NCBI GenBank assembly: GCA_947492525.1
Contig: CANLNQ010000002.1
Location: 171,538 to 235,537 of the forward strand
DNA: 64,000 bases
Source: an uncultured Granulosicoccus sp.
Lineage (GTDB): Bacteria; Pseudomonadota; Gammaproteobacteria; Granulosicoccales; Granulosicoccaceae
Direction of reading: 5' to 3'
Shown: one piece after another, positions 1 to 9,138 of the stretch
How positions within the stretch are numbered: position 1 is the stretch's first letter
Layout of the letters: each line of letters starts with the position of its first letter
Made by a program: the position numbers and the translations under genes
The notes under the pieces: generated by a model
The model's input: the letters and a program-made list of their open reading frames with translations, nothing else
What the model was told of the DNA's origin: nothing
Databases searched by the model: none

Positions 1-443
1 GACCCGCCCGTGAGGATTTCGGTCAGGTTCATGACGTCGCCCTGAAAGGTAATCTGATACTCGTGGCTCTCGGCCAGCTGGGTGTCGCTGGCATAGGCAT
101 CGACAGAGGAGTAGAACTCTCCACCGTCATGACTGAAGAGCTCGACATCGGTCTCTGTATGACAATTCAGGTTGCTCTGCAGGGGGAAATAGGCCTTGTA
201 ACCACCGGGGGAAATATACAGGTAGTTGGGATCTGCCGAATACAGACCCGAGACTTCATCCGGTATCTGCTCGCTCCAGTCAGGGTCCGGTGGGATCTGT
301 GAGGAAGAGGTGGAAGAACCTGTACCGGAATCTGAGTCTGTGCCCGAATCCGTTGTCGTGCCTGTACCGTCGGGGTCAGGATCGCGAACGCCACAGGCAG
401 CGGTGAGAATGACAAGAGCCAGGCAGGTGAACGTGCGGATCAT
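1..443 (-). CDS. Putative lipoprotein, 3' end cut by the window edge
   Basis: The reading frame starts at the ATG on 441-443 and runs open off the left edge, giving about 147 residues. The N-terminus (MIRTFTCLALVILTAACG) is a lipoprotein signal peptide with lipobox LTAAC and the lipidated Cys near residue 17. A low-complexity Gly/Ser/Thr/Asp linker (about residues 20-50) follows, then a region rich in Tyr and acidic residues containing PNYLYISPGGYKAYF. I do not recognise the domain. The protein should be anchored in the outer or inner membrane facing the periplasm. It lies downstream of pilD on the same strand but is separated from it by 240 bp containing an 8-bp tandem array, so it need not share the pil transcript. 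The start is clear; the function is unknown. Confidence 0.7.
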   Translation of the reverse strand, partial: MIRTFTCLALVILTAACGVRDPDPDGTGTTTDSGTDSDSGTGSSTSSSQIPPDPDWSEQIPDEVSGLYSADPNYLYISPGGYKAYFPLQSNLNCHTETDVELFSHDGGEFYSSVDAYASDTQLAESHEYQITFQGDVMNLTEILTGG

Positions 444-550
444 GGAGAGCTCGATGAGTCTTGGGATACTGCCAGAGTGCAAGATGCCCGCCAAGGTCGT
501 GACAGGTAGATACACCGGGCTTGTTCCTGCTTCCGCTCACAGGCGTTACA

Positions 551-630
551 GTGCCTGAGTGCCTGAGTGCCTGAGTGCCTGAGTGCCTGAGTGCCTGAGT
601 GCCTGAGTACCTGAGTACCTGAGTGCCTGT
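551..630. repeat. 8-bp tandem array, ten copies
   Basis: Ten head-to-tail copies of GTGCCTGA, with GTACCTGA at copies 8 and 9 and GTGCCTGT last. A looser run of CTGCTGGCCTGTCTG-like sequence follows to about 680. The array lies between the lipoprotein start (443) and the pilD stop (684), in the 3' flank of pilD. The 8-bp unit would break any reading frame, which fits a non-coding position. Confidence 0.9.
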
Positions 631-683
631 CAGTCTGTTCTGCCTGCTGGCCTGTCTGCTTGTCTGTCTGCTGGCCTGTCGTA

Positions 684-1643
684 TCAGCCCAGCAAACCGT
701 AATACCACTGGCTAAGGCCGTCACCCCATAACATGGCAATCCAGCCCGCGGCTGCCAGATAGGGTCCGAAAGGAATCGGAATGTTTTTGTCCCTGCCGGT
801 CACGGCAATCAGCGTGATCCCGACGACAGCGCCGACCATTGACGAGAGCAGAATCACCATCGGCAAGGCCTGCCAGCCGAGCAGAGCCCCGATGGCGGCC
901 AGCAACTTGAAGTCGCCATAGCCCATGCCCTCCTTGCCGGTGACAATGCGAAACAGCTGGTAGACCATCCACAGCACCATATAGCCTGCTGCGGCCCCGA
1001 TCACGGCTGAACGCAGATCGGTGAAGACGGGAAACAGGGCGGCGAGCAAGCCTATCCACATCAGTGGCAGGGTCAGTGAATCGGGTAAAAGCTGGTGATC
1101 GATGTCGATCATCGTCATCGACACGAAGAACCAGGTCACGATGATGCCCAGCGCCGCCTGCGGTGTCGGCCCGAATTGCCAGGCAACCAGCAGCGAAAGC
1201 ACCATGGTCATGAACTCGACAAGCGGATAACGCATCGAGATAGGCGTACGGCAATTGGCGCATTTTCCGCCGAGCATCAGGTAGCTGATCACGGGGATGT
1301 TCTGCCAGGCCTTGATCTCGCTGGCGCAGTGCGGGCAGCGCGAACGGGGCACAGCCAGGTTGAACGGCTCTGCGTGTTCAGCGTGCTCAGCGTGTTCAGC
1401 GTGTTCAGCGTGTTCAGCGTGTTCAGCGGGCACCGCGGCATCGGCAGATTCCGCCGCGGTACTGTCCACCGTCTCGCCAGTAGCCGGCAGGAATTCCTCC
1501 ATGCCTTCACGCCAGGCTCGCTCCATCATGATGGGCAGGCGGTGGATGACGACATTCAGGAAGCTGCCGACCATCAGACTGATGAGAGCCACAACGCCGT
1601 AGAAAGCGATGGCGTTGTGCTGGAATAGCTCGACGATTGACAT
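684..1643 (-). CDS. pilD: Type IV prepilin peptidase / N-methyltransferase PilD
   Basis: Inner-membrane aspartic protease that cleaves the leader of PilA and related pseudopilins and N-methylates the new N-terminus. The 319 residues show the family order: one N-terminal membrane segment (about 10-32), a cytoplasmic loop with two CxxC pairs (CPHC and CANC), then several membrane segments. Both catalytic aspartates are visible, one in MIDIDHQLLPDS and one in the GYGDFK motif. An in-frame 9-bp repeat inserts (His-Ala-Glu)n into the cytoplasmic loop just before the CxxC region, making the protein longer than typical homologues of about 290 residues. It is the last gene of the pilB-pilC-pilD run, 99 bp after pilC. 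Confidence 0.97.
   Translation of the reverse strand: MSIVELFQHNAIAFYGVVALISLMVGSFLNVVIHRLPIMMERAWREGMEEFLPATGETVDSTAAESADAAVPAEHAEHAEHAEHAEHAEHAEPFNLAVPRSRCPHCASEIKAWQNIPVISYLMLGGKCANCRTPISMRYPLVEFMTMVLSLLVAWQFGPTPQAALGIIVTWFFVSMTMIDIDHQLLPDSLTLPLMWIGLLAALFPVFTDLRSAVIGAAAGYMVLWMVYQLFRIVTGKEGMGYGDFKLLAAIGALLGWQALPMVILLSSMVGAVVGITLIAVTGRDKNIPIPFGPYLAAAGWIAMLWGDGLSQWYYGLLG
1374..1427. repeat. 9-bp tandem array inside pilD
   Basis: Six copies of GTGTTCAGC (second copy GTGCTCAGC). Read on the minus strand it encodes repeating Ala-Glu-His in the cytoplasmic loop of PilD. The unit is a multiple of three, so copy-number change would lengthen or shorten the loop without a frameshift. Confidence 0.92.
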
Positions 1644-1742
1644 GTGCGGATTATGGATGGAGTGTGTCGGTCATGCAAACACCGTGCGAGTGCGTGATGA
1701 CCGACTCAGCCAGGTGCTGGTGGTGAGTTGTCTTGCGACTAG

Positions 1743-2960
1743 CTAGAACGCATCACCCATCTTGAATATCGGCAGATACATGCCAACCACCAGACCACCA
1801 ATGACGACACCGAGAAAGGCCATGATCATCGGCTCCATCAGGGAGGTCATTGCATCGACCGCATTGTCCACTTCTTCCTCGTAGTAGTCTGCTACCTTGG
1901 CCAGCATGTCATCGATGGAACCCGATTCCTCACCAATGGCAATCATCTGTACCACCATGTTGGAGAAAAGGCCGGAGCTCTCGATGGAGGCTGTCAGTCG
2001 TTGACCCGTGGCGGCCTCATCCTTCATCTTGTAGATGGCCTTTTCGAATACCGAGTTGCCGGCAACGCCAGCGACTGACTCCATGGCCTCGACCAGCGGA
2101 ACACCGGCCTTTGACATGGTTGCCAGGGTTCGGGCAAAGCGGGCCGTGGCAGCCTTGACCACGATGTCGCCGAATACCGGTGCCTTCAGGGCAATCCTGT
2201 CGAGAAGTTCGGCAAAGGGTTTGGAGCGCTTCTTGGCCTGCATGAAAACCCAGACAGTCAGGCCCACGCCACCGAACATGACATACCACCACTTCTGCAT
2301 GAACTCGGACGCAGTAACGATCATCCGGGTGAAGGCGGGCAGGTCACCACCCATACCCGAGAAGAGGGCTTCGAACTGAGGCACCACGAACACCAGCAGG
2401 ATCGCCGTCACGATAAAGGCAACGATCAGAACCGCCACCGGATAGAACAGTGCTTTCTTGATCTTCTTCTTGAGTGATTCGGACTTTTCCTTGTAGGTGG
2501 CAATCTCCCCCAGTAGTGTCTCCAGGGTACCGGACTGCTCACCCGCCTCGGTCAGGCTGCAGAACAGCTCGTCGAACTGGTCGGGGTATTTGCGAAGCGC
2601 GTTGGTCAGGTTGCTGCCTGATTCAACCTCCGACTTGATACCGTTGACCATTTCACGCATGGACTTGTTCTCCATGCCATTGGCGACGATCTCGAAGGAT
2701 TGGACCATGGGTACGCCGGCACCCATCATGGTCGTGAGCTGGCGTGCGAAGAGGGCAATGTCACCGGCTTCGATCTTCTGCTTGCCACCGAATTCCTTGC
2801 GCTTCTTCCTGATCTTCGAAGGAATGATGCCCTGGCGGCGTAGCTTGGCCTTCACCAGATCTGCGCTGGGGCTGGAGATCAGTCCCTTCTGCTTGTGGCC
2901 CGTCTTGTTCTTGCCTTCCCACTCGAAGAGTATCGGGGCCTTTGCTGCTGACTTTGCCAT
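1743..2960 (-). CDS. pilC: Type IV pilus inner-membrane platform protein PilC
   Basis: Polytopic platform protein that couples the cytoplasmic motor ATPases to pilin extraction and insertion. At 405 residues it has normal family length. It carries the two GspF-type domains (about residues 75-195 and 280-400), each ending in hydrophobic segments such as YPVAVLIVAFIVTAILLVFVVPQFEALF. The repeated signature EAGEQSGTLE and GEESGSIDDML marks the duplicated domain. The start ATG lies 3 nt after the pilB stop, so the two are co-translated. Confidence 0.97.
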   Translation of the reverse strand: MAKSAAKAPILFEWEGKNKTGHKQKGLISSPSADLVKAKLRRQGIIPSKIRKKRKEFGGKQKIEAGDIALFARQLTTMMGAGVPMVQSFEIVANGMENKSMREMVNGIKSEVESGSNLTNALRKYPDQFDELFCSLTEAGEQSGTLETLLGEIATYKEKSESLKKKIKKALFYPVAVLIVAFIVTAILLVFVVPQFEALFSGMGGDLPAFTRMIVTASEFMQKWWYVMFGGVGLTVWVFMQAKKRSKPFAELLDRIALKAPVFGDIVVKAATARFARTLATMSKAGVPLVEAMESVAGVAGNSVFEKAIYKMKDEAATGQRLTASIESSGLFSNMVVQMIAIGEESGSIDDMLAKVADYYEEEVDNAVDAMTSLMEPMIMAFLGVVIGGLVVGMYLPIFKMGDAF

Positions 2961-2963
2961 GAT

Positions 2964-4658
2964 CTAGTCCTTGGTCACTCGGTTGGCTTCTTCAAGCCCC
3001 ATGACACCCTGAGCCACTTTCAGAAGTGCAGATTCACGCAAGTCGGGAATGTTCTCCCGTTTTGCCTGTTCGGCGATTTCGATGGCATTGCCACCGGCCA
3101 TGATGATCTTGCCGATATCCTCACTGATCTTCATGACTTGGTAGATGCCCACACGGCCCTTGTAGCCGTTGTTGCATTTCTTGCATCCCACCGGCTTGTA
3201 GAGCTCCATGCCTTCCAGCTGGTCTTCCGAGAAACCTTCCGCCAGCAGCACTTCGCGCGGCAGTTCATCAGGCACCTTGCATGATTCACAGAGTCGTCTG
3301 CCGAGGCGCTGGGCGATGATGAGTGATACCGCAGTTGCAATATTGAAAGGCGGTACACCCATGTTGATCAGTCGCGACAGGGTCTGTGGTGCATCGTTGG
3401 TATGCAGGGTCGAGAGTACCAGGTGACCGGTTTGAGCAGCCTTGACGGCGATGCTGGCGGTTTCCAGGTCACGAATCTCACCCACCATGATCACGTCCGG
3501 ATCCTGCCGCAGAAAGGATTTCAGGGCTTCCGCGAACGTCAGCCCGGCCTTGGGGTTGACGTTTACCTGATTGATGCCGGCCAGATTGATTTCAGCCGGA
3601 TCCTCTGCCGTGGAGATGTTGGTGCCGGGTTCATTGAGAATGTTCAAGCCGGTATACAGGGATACCGTCTTGCCGCTACCGGTCGGACCGGTGACCAGAA
3701 TCATGCCATAGGGATTGGCCAGAGCTTCCATGTAGAGTCGTTTCTGCTCGGGCTCGTAACCCAGCGCATCGATACCCAGCTGGGCACTGCTCGGGTCGAG
3801 TATCCGCAGTACGGTCTTCTCGCCAAACAGGGTGGGGCAGGTGTTGACACGAAAATCGATGGCCTTGGTCTTGGAGATCTTCAGCTTGATACGCCCATCC
3901 TGGGGGACGCGGCGTTCCGAGATGTCCATGCGCGACATGACCTTGATACGGGCCGTGAGGCGTCCGGCCATGGCCAGCGGCGGATGAACGACTTCCTCCA
4001 GCACCCCATCCACACGAAAGCGGATGCGGAAGATCTTCTCGTAGGGTTCTATGTGTATATCGGAAGCACCCCGTTTGATGGCATCGAGCAGCACCTTGTT
4101 GACGAAGCGCACAACCGGTGTCTCATCCACACCCGAGACCTCGGCTTCCAGATCCTTGTCGTCGCTGTTGTCCACTTCCAGATCGAAGCTGTCGTCCAGG
4201 CCGTCATCCAGCGTGGAGTTCTGCTCCATGGCACGCGCGCGCAGCTCGGCCAGGGCCGCCTCATCGACGATGATGGCCTCGACGCTCAGTCCGGATGAGA
4301 ACTTGTATTTCTCGAGCGGCTCGTTGTTGGTCGGATCGGATATGGCAATGAACAGGCGAGAACCCCGCTTGGCAATCGGCACGGCATTCTGCGAGTTGAT
4401 CAGATCCTCGTTGACATACTCGGTGGGTATGCTCTCAGGTGAGAGTGTGCTGAGGTCGAACAGGGGAAGTCCGAAGTCCCCGGCAATGTAGTTCGCGATG
4501 GCGCGCGAGTCCACATCGCCACTCTCTACCAATGTTGTCAGGAATGCCTTCTTGCCTTCCTTGCTTTTCTCGAGAGCCTGGAGAGCGGTTTCCTCACTCG
4601 CCAGATTCTGGCCGACAAGCTGTCTGGCGATGCCGTTCAACGTGCTGTTGGGTGTCAT
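2964..4658 (-). CDS. pilB: Type IV pilus assembly ATPase PilB
   Basis: Cytoplasmic hexameric extension ATPase of the GspE/PilB family, 564 residues. The N-terminal MshEN-type domain spans about residues 1-150. The C-terminal motor shows Walker A (GPTGSGKT), an Asp box, Walker B (DPDVIMVGEIRD) and the His box (TGHLVLSTLHTNDA). A zinc-binding tetracysteine follows (CESC then CKKC). The ATG is preceded by AGGA at good spacing. A 302-bp gap containing the pilA terminator separates it from pilA, so pilBCD probably has its own promoter. Confidence 0.97.
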   Translation of the reverse strand: MTPNSTLNGIARQLVGQNLASEETALQALEKSKEGKKAFLTTLVESGDVDSRAIANYIAGDFGLPLFDLSTLSPESIPTEYVNEDLINSQNAVPIAKRGSRLFIAISDPTNNEPLEKYKFSSGLSVEAIIVDEAALAELRARAMEQNSTLDDGLDDSFDLEVDNSDDKDLEAEVSGVDETPVVRFVNKVLLDAIKRGASDIHIEPYEKIFRIRFRVDGVLEEVVHPPLAMAGRLTARIKVMSRMDISERRVPQDGRIKLKISKTKAIDFRVNTCPTLFGEKTVLRILDPSSAQLGIDALGYEPEQKRLYMEALANPYGMILVTGPTGSGKTVSLYTGLNILNEPGTNISTAEDPAEINLAGINQVNVNPKAGLTFAEALKSFLRQDPDVIMVGEIRDLETASIAVKAAQTGHLVLSTLHTNDAPQTLSRLINMGVPPFNIATAVSLIIAQRLGRRLCESCKVPDELPREVLLAEGFSEDQLEGMELYKPVGCKKCNNGYKGRVGIYQVMKISEDIGKIIMAGGNAIEIAEQAKRENIPDLRESALLKVAQGVMGLEEANRVTKD

Positions 4659-4960
4659 TGAGATGTCCTGGGTTCTATCACGTCGCCGTGTCGAGATAAC
4701 GTGTTGCTACACTCGTGAATCGGCCATTGCGCATGTTGCTTTAGCGCGTACGGTGGCTACTGATGGCCAATCGGTGTAAATCGGGAACCGGTGCAAGAGC
4801 GGCGGCAAGCTGACAGGGTTGAATTCCGATTTACCGAACCAGCAAGGGGTCAGGCACCCGAGGGCATCAGAATGTCATGCCCAAAAAAAAAGGGCGATCG
4901 TCAACCGATCGCCCTTCGAACCGTACTGCGTTCGTGCTGTTCAGAGTATTACTTCAACTC
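4659..4960. other. Intergenic region between pilA and pilB
   Basis: About 300 bp with no credible gene. The distal end holds the pilA terminator hairpin. The rest must contain the pilBCD promoter on the minus strand, but I see no convincing sigma-70 or sigma-54 match. Confidence 0.6.
4883..4916 (-). terminator. Rho-independent terminator of pilA
   Basis: On the minus strand an 11-bp perfect stem (AAGGGCGATCG / CGATCGCCCTT, loop GTTGA) is followed immediately by an uninterrupted T tract. It lies 45 nt after the pilA stop codon. Confidence 0.93.
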
Positions 4961-5407
4961 TTAGTTTGCCTGGCACAGACCACCGGTCAGGCAGGTAGAA
5001 GCTGGGTTGGTCGCCCATGTGACACGGCCGTTGGCGTATGTACCATCGACGATGTAGTCTTCACCGGCCAGACCACCAACGGCAGTTGCAGTCGCTGTGA
5101 TTTGAGCAGAGTCGGCCGCAGGAGCTGCGATGGCAACAGAGGCCAGCTTGGTGGTCGCTGCAGGTGCTGCAGGGATACCGTTGGCAGCCTGAGTGGTGCA
5201 AGAACCGTCAGCAGGAATGCCACCAACCGTCTGAGCGCAGATCTCGATGGCTGACTTGAAGTTCGAGGTCGCCAGAACAACTTCACTGAACTTGGCACGA
5301 GCTGTGTAGCTCTGGTACTGAGGTACAGCTACAGCCGCCAGAATACCGATGATCGCGATAACGATCATGAGTTCGATCAGTGTAAAACCTTTTTGTGTCT
5401 TAACCAT
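4961..5407 (-). CDS. pilA: Type IV major pilin PilA
   Basis: Pilin subunit of 148 residues. It has a short class IVa leader ending in KG, cleaved before FTLIE by PilD, followed by the conserved hydrophobic alpha-1 helix ([19 protein letters not shown]). The Glu at mature position 5 needed for assembly is present. The globular part is rich in Ala and Thr and has four cysteines (ICAQ, GSC, STC, GLC), enough for two disulfides. The gene is monocistronic, with a sigma-54-type promoter 94-109 nt upstream and a strong terminator downstream, as expected for the abundant major pilin under PilSR control. Confidence 0.97.
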   Translation of the reverse strand: MVKTQKGFTLIELMIVIAIIGILAAVAVPQYQSYTARAKFSEVVLATSNFKSAIEICAQTVGGIPADGSCTTQAANGIPAAPAATTKLASVAIAAPAADSAQITATATAVGGLAGEDYIVDGTYANGRVTWATNPASTCLTGGLCQAN

Positions 5408-5500
5408 TTTAGGGTCTATCTCCAGAGATTTTGATTTTGATAGGCTGGTGTCAAGCCGAACCTACGAACGATGTATCGTCCTTGAGGACAAATGGTTAAG

Positions 5501-5516
5501 TGCAGGGGCTGTGCCA
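5501..5516 (-). promoter_or_regulatory. Sigma-54 promoter of pilA
   Basis: The minus strand reads TGGCACAGCCCCTGCA, which matches the RpoN consensus TGGCACGNNNNTTGCW at all but two specified positions, with the -24 GG and -12 GC correctly spaced. It would give a leader of about 80 nt. PilR, an RpoN-dependent activator, is encoded next door, which supports function. Confidence 0.85.
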
Positions 5517-5719
5517 TTTGGCGAATAACAGTTGCTTTGCTGATAACTTTCGATTAAACAATCACTTGCAAGTAACATGAAGTGGGTCAGGGTTGAACTG
5601 TTTGGCATTCTCAAGTGACAATCCTGTCAACAGGTGACACTCGCTGTGTTACATCTGTGACAATTTCCCTAAAGTTTGAGCGCTCGACGCTGACAGGCCA
5701 GGTGCAGGACGGGATTATC

Positions 5720-5833
5720 GGCTTCGGCTTCGGCTTCGGCTTCGGCTTCGGCTTCGGCTACGGCTACGGCTACGGCTACGGCTACGGCTACGGCTACGGC
5801 TACGGCTTCGGCTACGGCTTCGGCTACGACTTC
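5720..5833. repeat. Hexanucleotide array GGCTTC/GGCTAC, 19 units
   Basis: A contiguous block of 19 six-base units: six GGCTTC, then eight GGCTAC, then mixed copies, ending in GACTTC. It starts 28 bp beyond the pilR stop. The clustering of the T and A variants in blocks suggests expansion by slippage or unequal exchange. Confidence 0.95.
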
Positions 5834-5861
5834 AGCTCAAGACTCAAGGCGAGGCACCGCC

Positions 5862-7325
5862 TCAGCTCGCAGTGCCCGTGCCGGTATCGTCGGAATCAAT
5901 ACCGTATTGCTTGATCCGGTAGCGCAGCTGGCGATAGGTCATGCCCAGCTCACGGGCGGCCGCCTTGCGATTCCAGCGGGTGCTCTCCAGCATCTGCAGA
6001 ATCGCCTGCCGCTCGTCCAGCTCACCGGATGTGCTGCCCCCTTGTGCCAGGTTCAGTGCTGATTCACGGCGTCCGTGAGGATGACCTGCGATCTCGATCC
6101 CGAGGTCGGGCGCATCGATCAGACCATCGTCGCTCAAGGCAACGGCGCGTTCGAGAATGTTTTCCAGTTCCCGTACATTGCCCGGAAAGGCGTAGGCGCT
6201 GAGCAGATCCTCGGCATTGTGCGTAAGCCTGGCGGGTGAATTCTGCGCAGCGGACCGTGCTATGGAGCGGAGTACATGTCGCGCAATGTCCACGACATCG
6301 TCAGGGCGTTTCCGGAGGCTGGGTGATTCTATGCAGATGACGTTCAGTCGGTAATACAAGTCGTGACGGAATCTGCCTTGCTCGACTTCCAGCGCAAGAT
6401 CCTTGTGACTGGCACTGAGAATGCGCACGTCCACATTGATCTCCTCGGAGCTACCCACCGGGCGAATGCTCCGCTCCTGAATCGCACGCAGCAGTTTTAC
6501 CTGCATGTGCAAGGGGAGTTCAGCCACCTCATCGAGAAACAGGGTGCCGCCCTCGGCGCGCCTGAAAAGACCATCATGATCGGTATTGGCACCGGTGAAG
6601 CTGCCCTTGCGATGGCCGAACAATTCGCTTTCCATCAGCTCGGACGGGATCGCACCACAGTTGATGGCAATGAAGGGCGACTCGGCGCGAGGTCCGTTCT
6701 CGTGCACCAGGCGGGCAATCAGCTCCTTGCCGGTACCCGACTCCCCGGTGATCCACACAGGGGCATTGGTCCGGGCCACCTTGCCGATCAGTTTGCGCAG
6801 GGCCTGCATCGGTTCTGATTGACCGATCAGGCGATCGTGGCCAATCTGGCGGTCGGTGACCGGCTCGGTAACGGCCGACAATCGGGGGGCAGGGGGGATA
6901 TCCGTCGCGACAGCTTCCGCCGCTTCGGGGGAAGGCTCGGCAACTTGCACAGGTTGTGAATCGGCCAGCTTCAAGGCCTGGGTCACCAGGTTTCTCAGCA
7001 GGTTGATGTCCACCGGTTTCGAGACGAAATCGAAGGCGCCATTCTTCATGGCTTCAACCGCCGCATTCATGTTGCCGTGGGCGGTTATCAGTGCCACCGG
7101 CAAATGGGGTTGGATCTCATGGATGCGTGGCACGAATTCCACACCATTACCATCCGGCAGTTTCATGTCGGTCAGACAGACATCGAAGCGATAGGCGTGC
7201 AGGAGGTTCTCGGCTTCCTCCAGGTTGCCCGCCGTGTGCGTATCCAGACCAATGCGATCCAGAGACAGGGCAATCAGTGCCCGGATATCGGCTTCGTCGT
7301 CGATGATCAGTGCGGTGTGCTTCAT
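5862..7325 (-). CDS. pilR: Two-component response regulator PilR, sigma-54 activator
   Basis: NtrC-family activator of 487 residues that drives RpoN-dependent pilA transcription when phosphorylated by PilS. It has an N-terminal receiver domain (phospho-acceptor Asp in LTDMKLPDG), an AAA+ domain with Walker A GESGTGKE and the sigma-54 contact loop GSFTGA (the variant usual in PilR), and a C-terminal Fis-type helix-turn-helix ending NRKAAARELGMTYRQLRYRI. The frame is open further upstream, but MKHTALIIDDEAD is the proper receiver start. That ATG lies 2 nt after the pilS stop, giving a tightly coupled pilSR operon. Confidence 0.96.
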   Translation of the reverse strand: MKHTALIIDDEADIRALIALSLDRIGLDTHTAGNLEEAENLLHAYRFDVCLTDMKLPDGNGVEFVPRIHEIQPHLPVALITAHGNMNAAVEAMKNGAFDFVSKPVDINLLRNLVTQALKLADSQPVQVAEPSPEAAEAVATDIPPAPRLSAVTEPVTDRQIGHDRLIGQSEPMQALRKLIGKVARTNAPVWITGESGTGKELIARLVHENGPRAESPFIAINCGAIPSELMESELFGHRKGSFTGANTDHDGLFRRAEGGTLFLDEVAELPLHMQVKLLRAIQERSIRPVGSSEEINVDVRILSASHKDLALEVEQGRFRHDLYYRLNVICIESPSLRKRPDDVVDIARHVLRSIARSAAQNSPARLTHNAEDLLSAYAFPGNVRELENILERAVALSDDGLIDAPDLGIEIAGHPHGRRESALNLAQGGSTSGELDERQAILQMLESTRWNRKAAARELGMTYRQLRYRIKQYGIDSDDTGTGTAS

Positions 7326-7327
7326 GA

Positions 7328-8998
7328 TCAGGCTGCCATGTCCTGTACTGCCGATAGTGTGATGCGAAAATGGGCGCCGCTGTCCCGGGGCACACTTTCG
7401 ATACTGGCCTTGTTGATCTCGCAAAGCTCGCGAATGATGAACAGTCCCAGACCGGTTCCGGCATGGTGAGTGGAGTAGAAGGGTTCGAACAGGTTTTCCC
7501 GGTCCATGTCGGAAATGCCGCGACCGTTGTCCGACACATCGATAATCGTCGTACCTCTGTCGGATTGCCAGCAGCTGATCTCGATATTGATGGCGGCGGA
7601 ATCGTTGTGCAGATGTGCGTTGGTACACAGATTCCACAACACCTGATCCAGATGACCGGGGTCCACCAGCGCGCGGCAGGGCTCGGTCACCACGCTCAGC
7701 TGCTCGTCCGTCAACTCGTTTTCCGTGATGAATCGCTGGGCGAAATCCCTGACCTGCTCATCCACGCTGACTTCGCTGCTGCGTACTTGCTGACGATTGG
7801 ACAGTTGCAGCACATCCTCGATGATGCGGTTGATGCGCAAGGTATGTCGCTTGGCGATCTGCAACAGGTCGGCGTCATTGGCCGCCAGCTGCGGTGATTC
7901 CTCGATCAGTTGCACGGCGTGCGAGATCGCCCCCAGCGGATTTCTGATCTCGTGGGCAATGCTGGCGGACATGCGCCCCAGGGAGGCCAGTTTCAATTGC
8001 TGGAACTGTTGCCGGATATGGGTGTGGTCATCGAGCTTGATGAGAACGCCACCGCGCGAGAGCGGGATGAATTTGGGCAACAGGGATTGGCCGGTGCTGG
8101 CGATGTCGAAAGGGCGCGTCTCGTGGGTAGGGGAGCGCTCTGACGCCTGCAGGCTGTCCATCAGCTCGGCGCATAATTGTCGTAGATGAACAGGCATGGG
8201 CGTGAATTCTGCGGCCAGGAAACTGCGCGCCGTGTCGTTGATCAGTTGCACCCGGCCCGAAGGGTCTATGACCACCACACCGGAATCCAGTTCGCGAATG
8301 ATTTCCTCATTGAGCTGAGCGATTTCCTCGACATCCAGCGCGACCCGTGAATGCGAGGATATGACCAGCTGCCGATTCATGGCCTTTCTGACAGGTACCG
8401 TCATGACCCAGGCGATTGCGAACAGCAGGGAGCCCAGCACGGCGGTTGCCTCGAAGTTGGCGGCATGGTTGCCGATCAGCACGTTCGAGAGCAGTTCCTC
8501 AACGATCAGCACGATACTGCCGATGGCGGCAAACAGCAGAGCGTGGCGCGCGGTCGAGACCTGGCTGAACAGGGCCAGATTGATCAGCAGCAGAGGCCCC
8601 AGGCCGCTCTGGATACCTCCGCTGGCGTACATCAGCACGCAAACGAGCAGGATATCCATGTAATTCTGCAGGAAGAACTGCGTCTCGACCGCGGGTCGCC
8701 GCAGGCGGATCAGCAGGGCAAAGCCCAGCGTCGTGACCAGATAGCCCAGATGGGCGACCTCGAACAGGGGGCCATTACGCGTGCCGAGCGTGAGCTGATC
8801 CTCTGACAGGTAGTAGACACCGCCCGAAGCCAGTATCAGCAGGAAGCGATACTGATTGAAGAGGTTGAGCACCTGCCAGTCAGGCACGTGCACGGATGCC
8901 TTGGCCAGCCGATAGCCTTCCGCCGACGGATGGGCATTCACTATGAGGGATTCTGTTGTTTCATGCTGGGTGCGTAAAACGCAAATTCCAGACCACAC
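7328..8998 (-). CDS. pilS: Sensor histidine kinase PilS
   Basis: Membrane sensor kinase that partners PilR. An N-terminal block of about six hydrophobic segments (about residues 50-205) precedes a PAS-like domain (about 225-330). Then come the HisKA domain with the phospho-acceptor His in SIAHEIRNPLGA and an ATPase domain with G boxes DNGRGISDMD and GTGLGLFI. The total of 556 residues is close to known PilS proteins. The start used here is a GTG with no strong ribosome site. An in-frame GTG at 8941 is an alternative and would remove about 19 residues. Confidence 0.93.
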   Translation of the reverse strand: MWSGICVLRTQHETTESLIVNAHPSAEGYRLAKASVHVPDWQVLNLFNQYRFLLILASGGVYYLSEDQLTLGTRNGPLFEVAHLGYLVTTLGFALLIRLRRPAVETQFFLQNYMDILLVCVLMYASGGIQSGLGPLLLINLALFSQVSTARHALLFAAIGSIVLIVEELLSNVLIGNHAANFEATAVLGSLLFAIAWVMTVPVRKAMNRQLVISSHSRVALDVEEIAQLNEEIIRELDSGVVVIDPSGRVQLINDTARSFLAAEFTPMPVHLRQLCAELMDSLQASERSPTHETRPFDIASTGQSLLPKFIPLSRGGVLIKLDDHTHIRQQFQQLKLASLGRMSASIAHEIRNPLGAISHAVQLIEESPQLAANDADLLQIAKRHTLRINRIIEDVLQLSNRQQVRSSEVSVDEQVRDFAQRFITENELTDEQLSVVTEPCRALVDPGHLDQVLWNLCTNAHLHNDSAAINIEISCWQSDRGTTIIDVSDNGRGISDMDRENLFEPFYSTHHAGTGLGLFIIRELCEINKASIESVPRDSGAHFRITLSAVQDMAA

Positions 8999-9138
8999 GG
9001 ATTGCCCGGTGATGAACCCGAGTGTAGGGTTGTCGACCCGTCAGTCACACACGCCGGTGTGATGCCGGAGTGTTACGGTAAGTCACAGGCGGAGCTGGAC
9101 AGCCCTGCCTGCCGTCCGGGAGAGGAAGCGTCAGACTA

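Larger units (their letters stand above)
5408..5861. other. Intergenic region between pilR and pilA
   Basis: About 450 bp without a credible gene. It holds the pilA leader and its sigma-54 promoter, then the 19-unit hexanucleotide array behind pilR. An open frame through the array would encode a Gly-Phe/Gly-Tyr peptide, but that is a by-product of the repeat. Confidence 0.7.

Noticed and set aside
551..630. CRISPR array
   Set aside because: Units are 8 bp and directly adjacent with no spacers. The same holds for the other arrays in the window.
3402..4298. Plus-strand open frame of 298 residues
   Set aside because: Antisense to pilB and without any recognisable domain.
5615..5914. Open frame encoding a Gly-Phe/Gly-Tyr repeat peptide
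   Set aside because: It exists only because a 6-bp array stays open in this frame. There is no ribosome site and the flanks are not protein-like.
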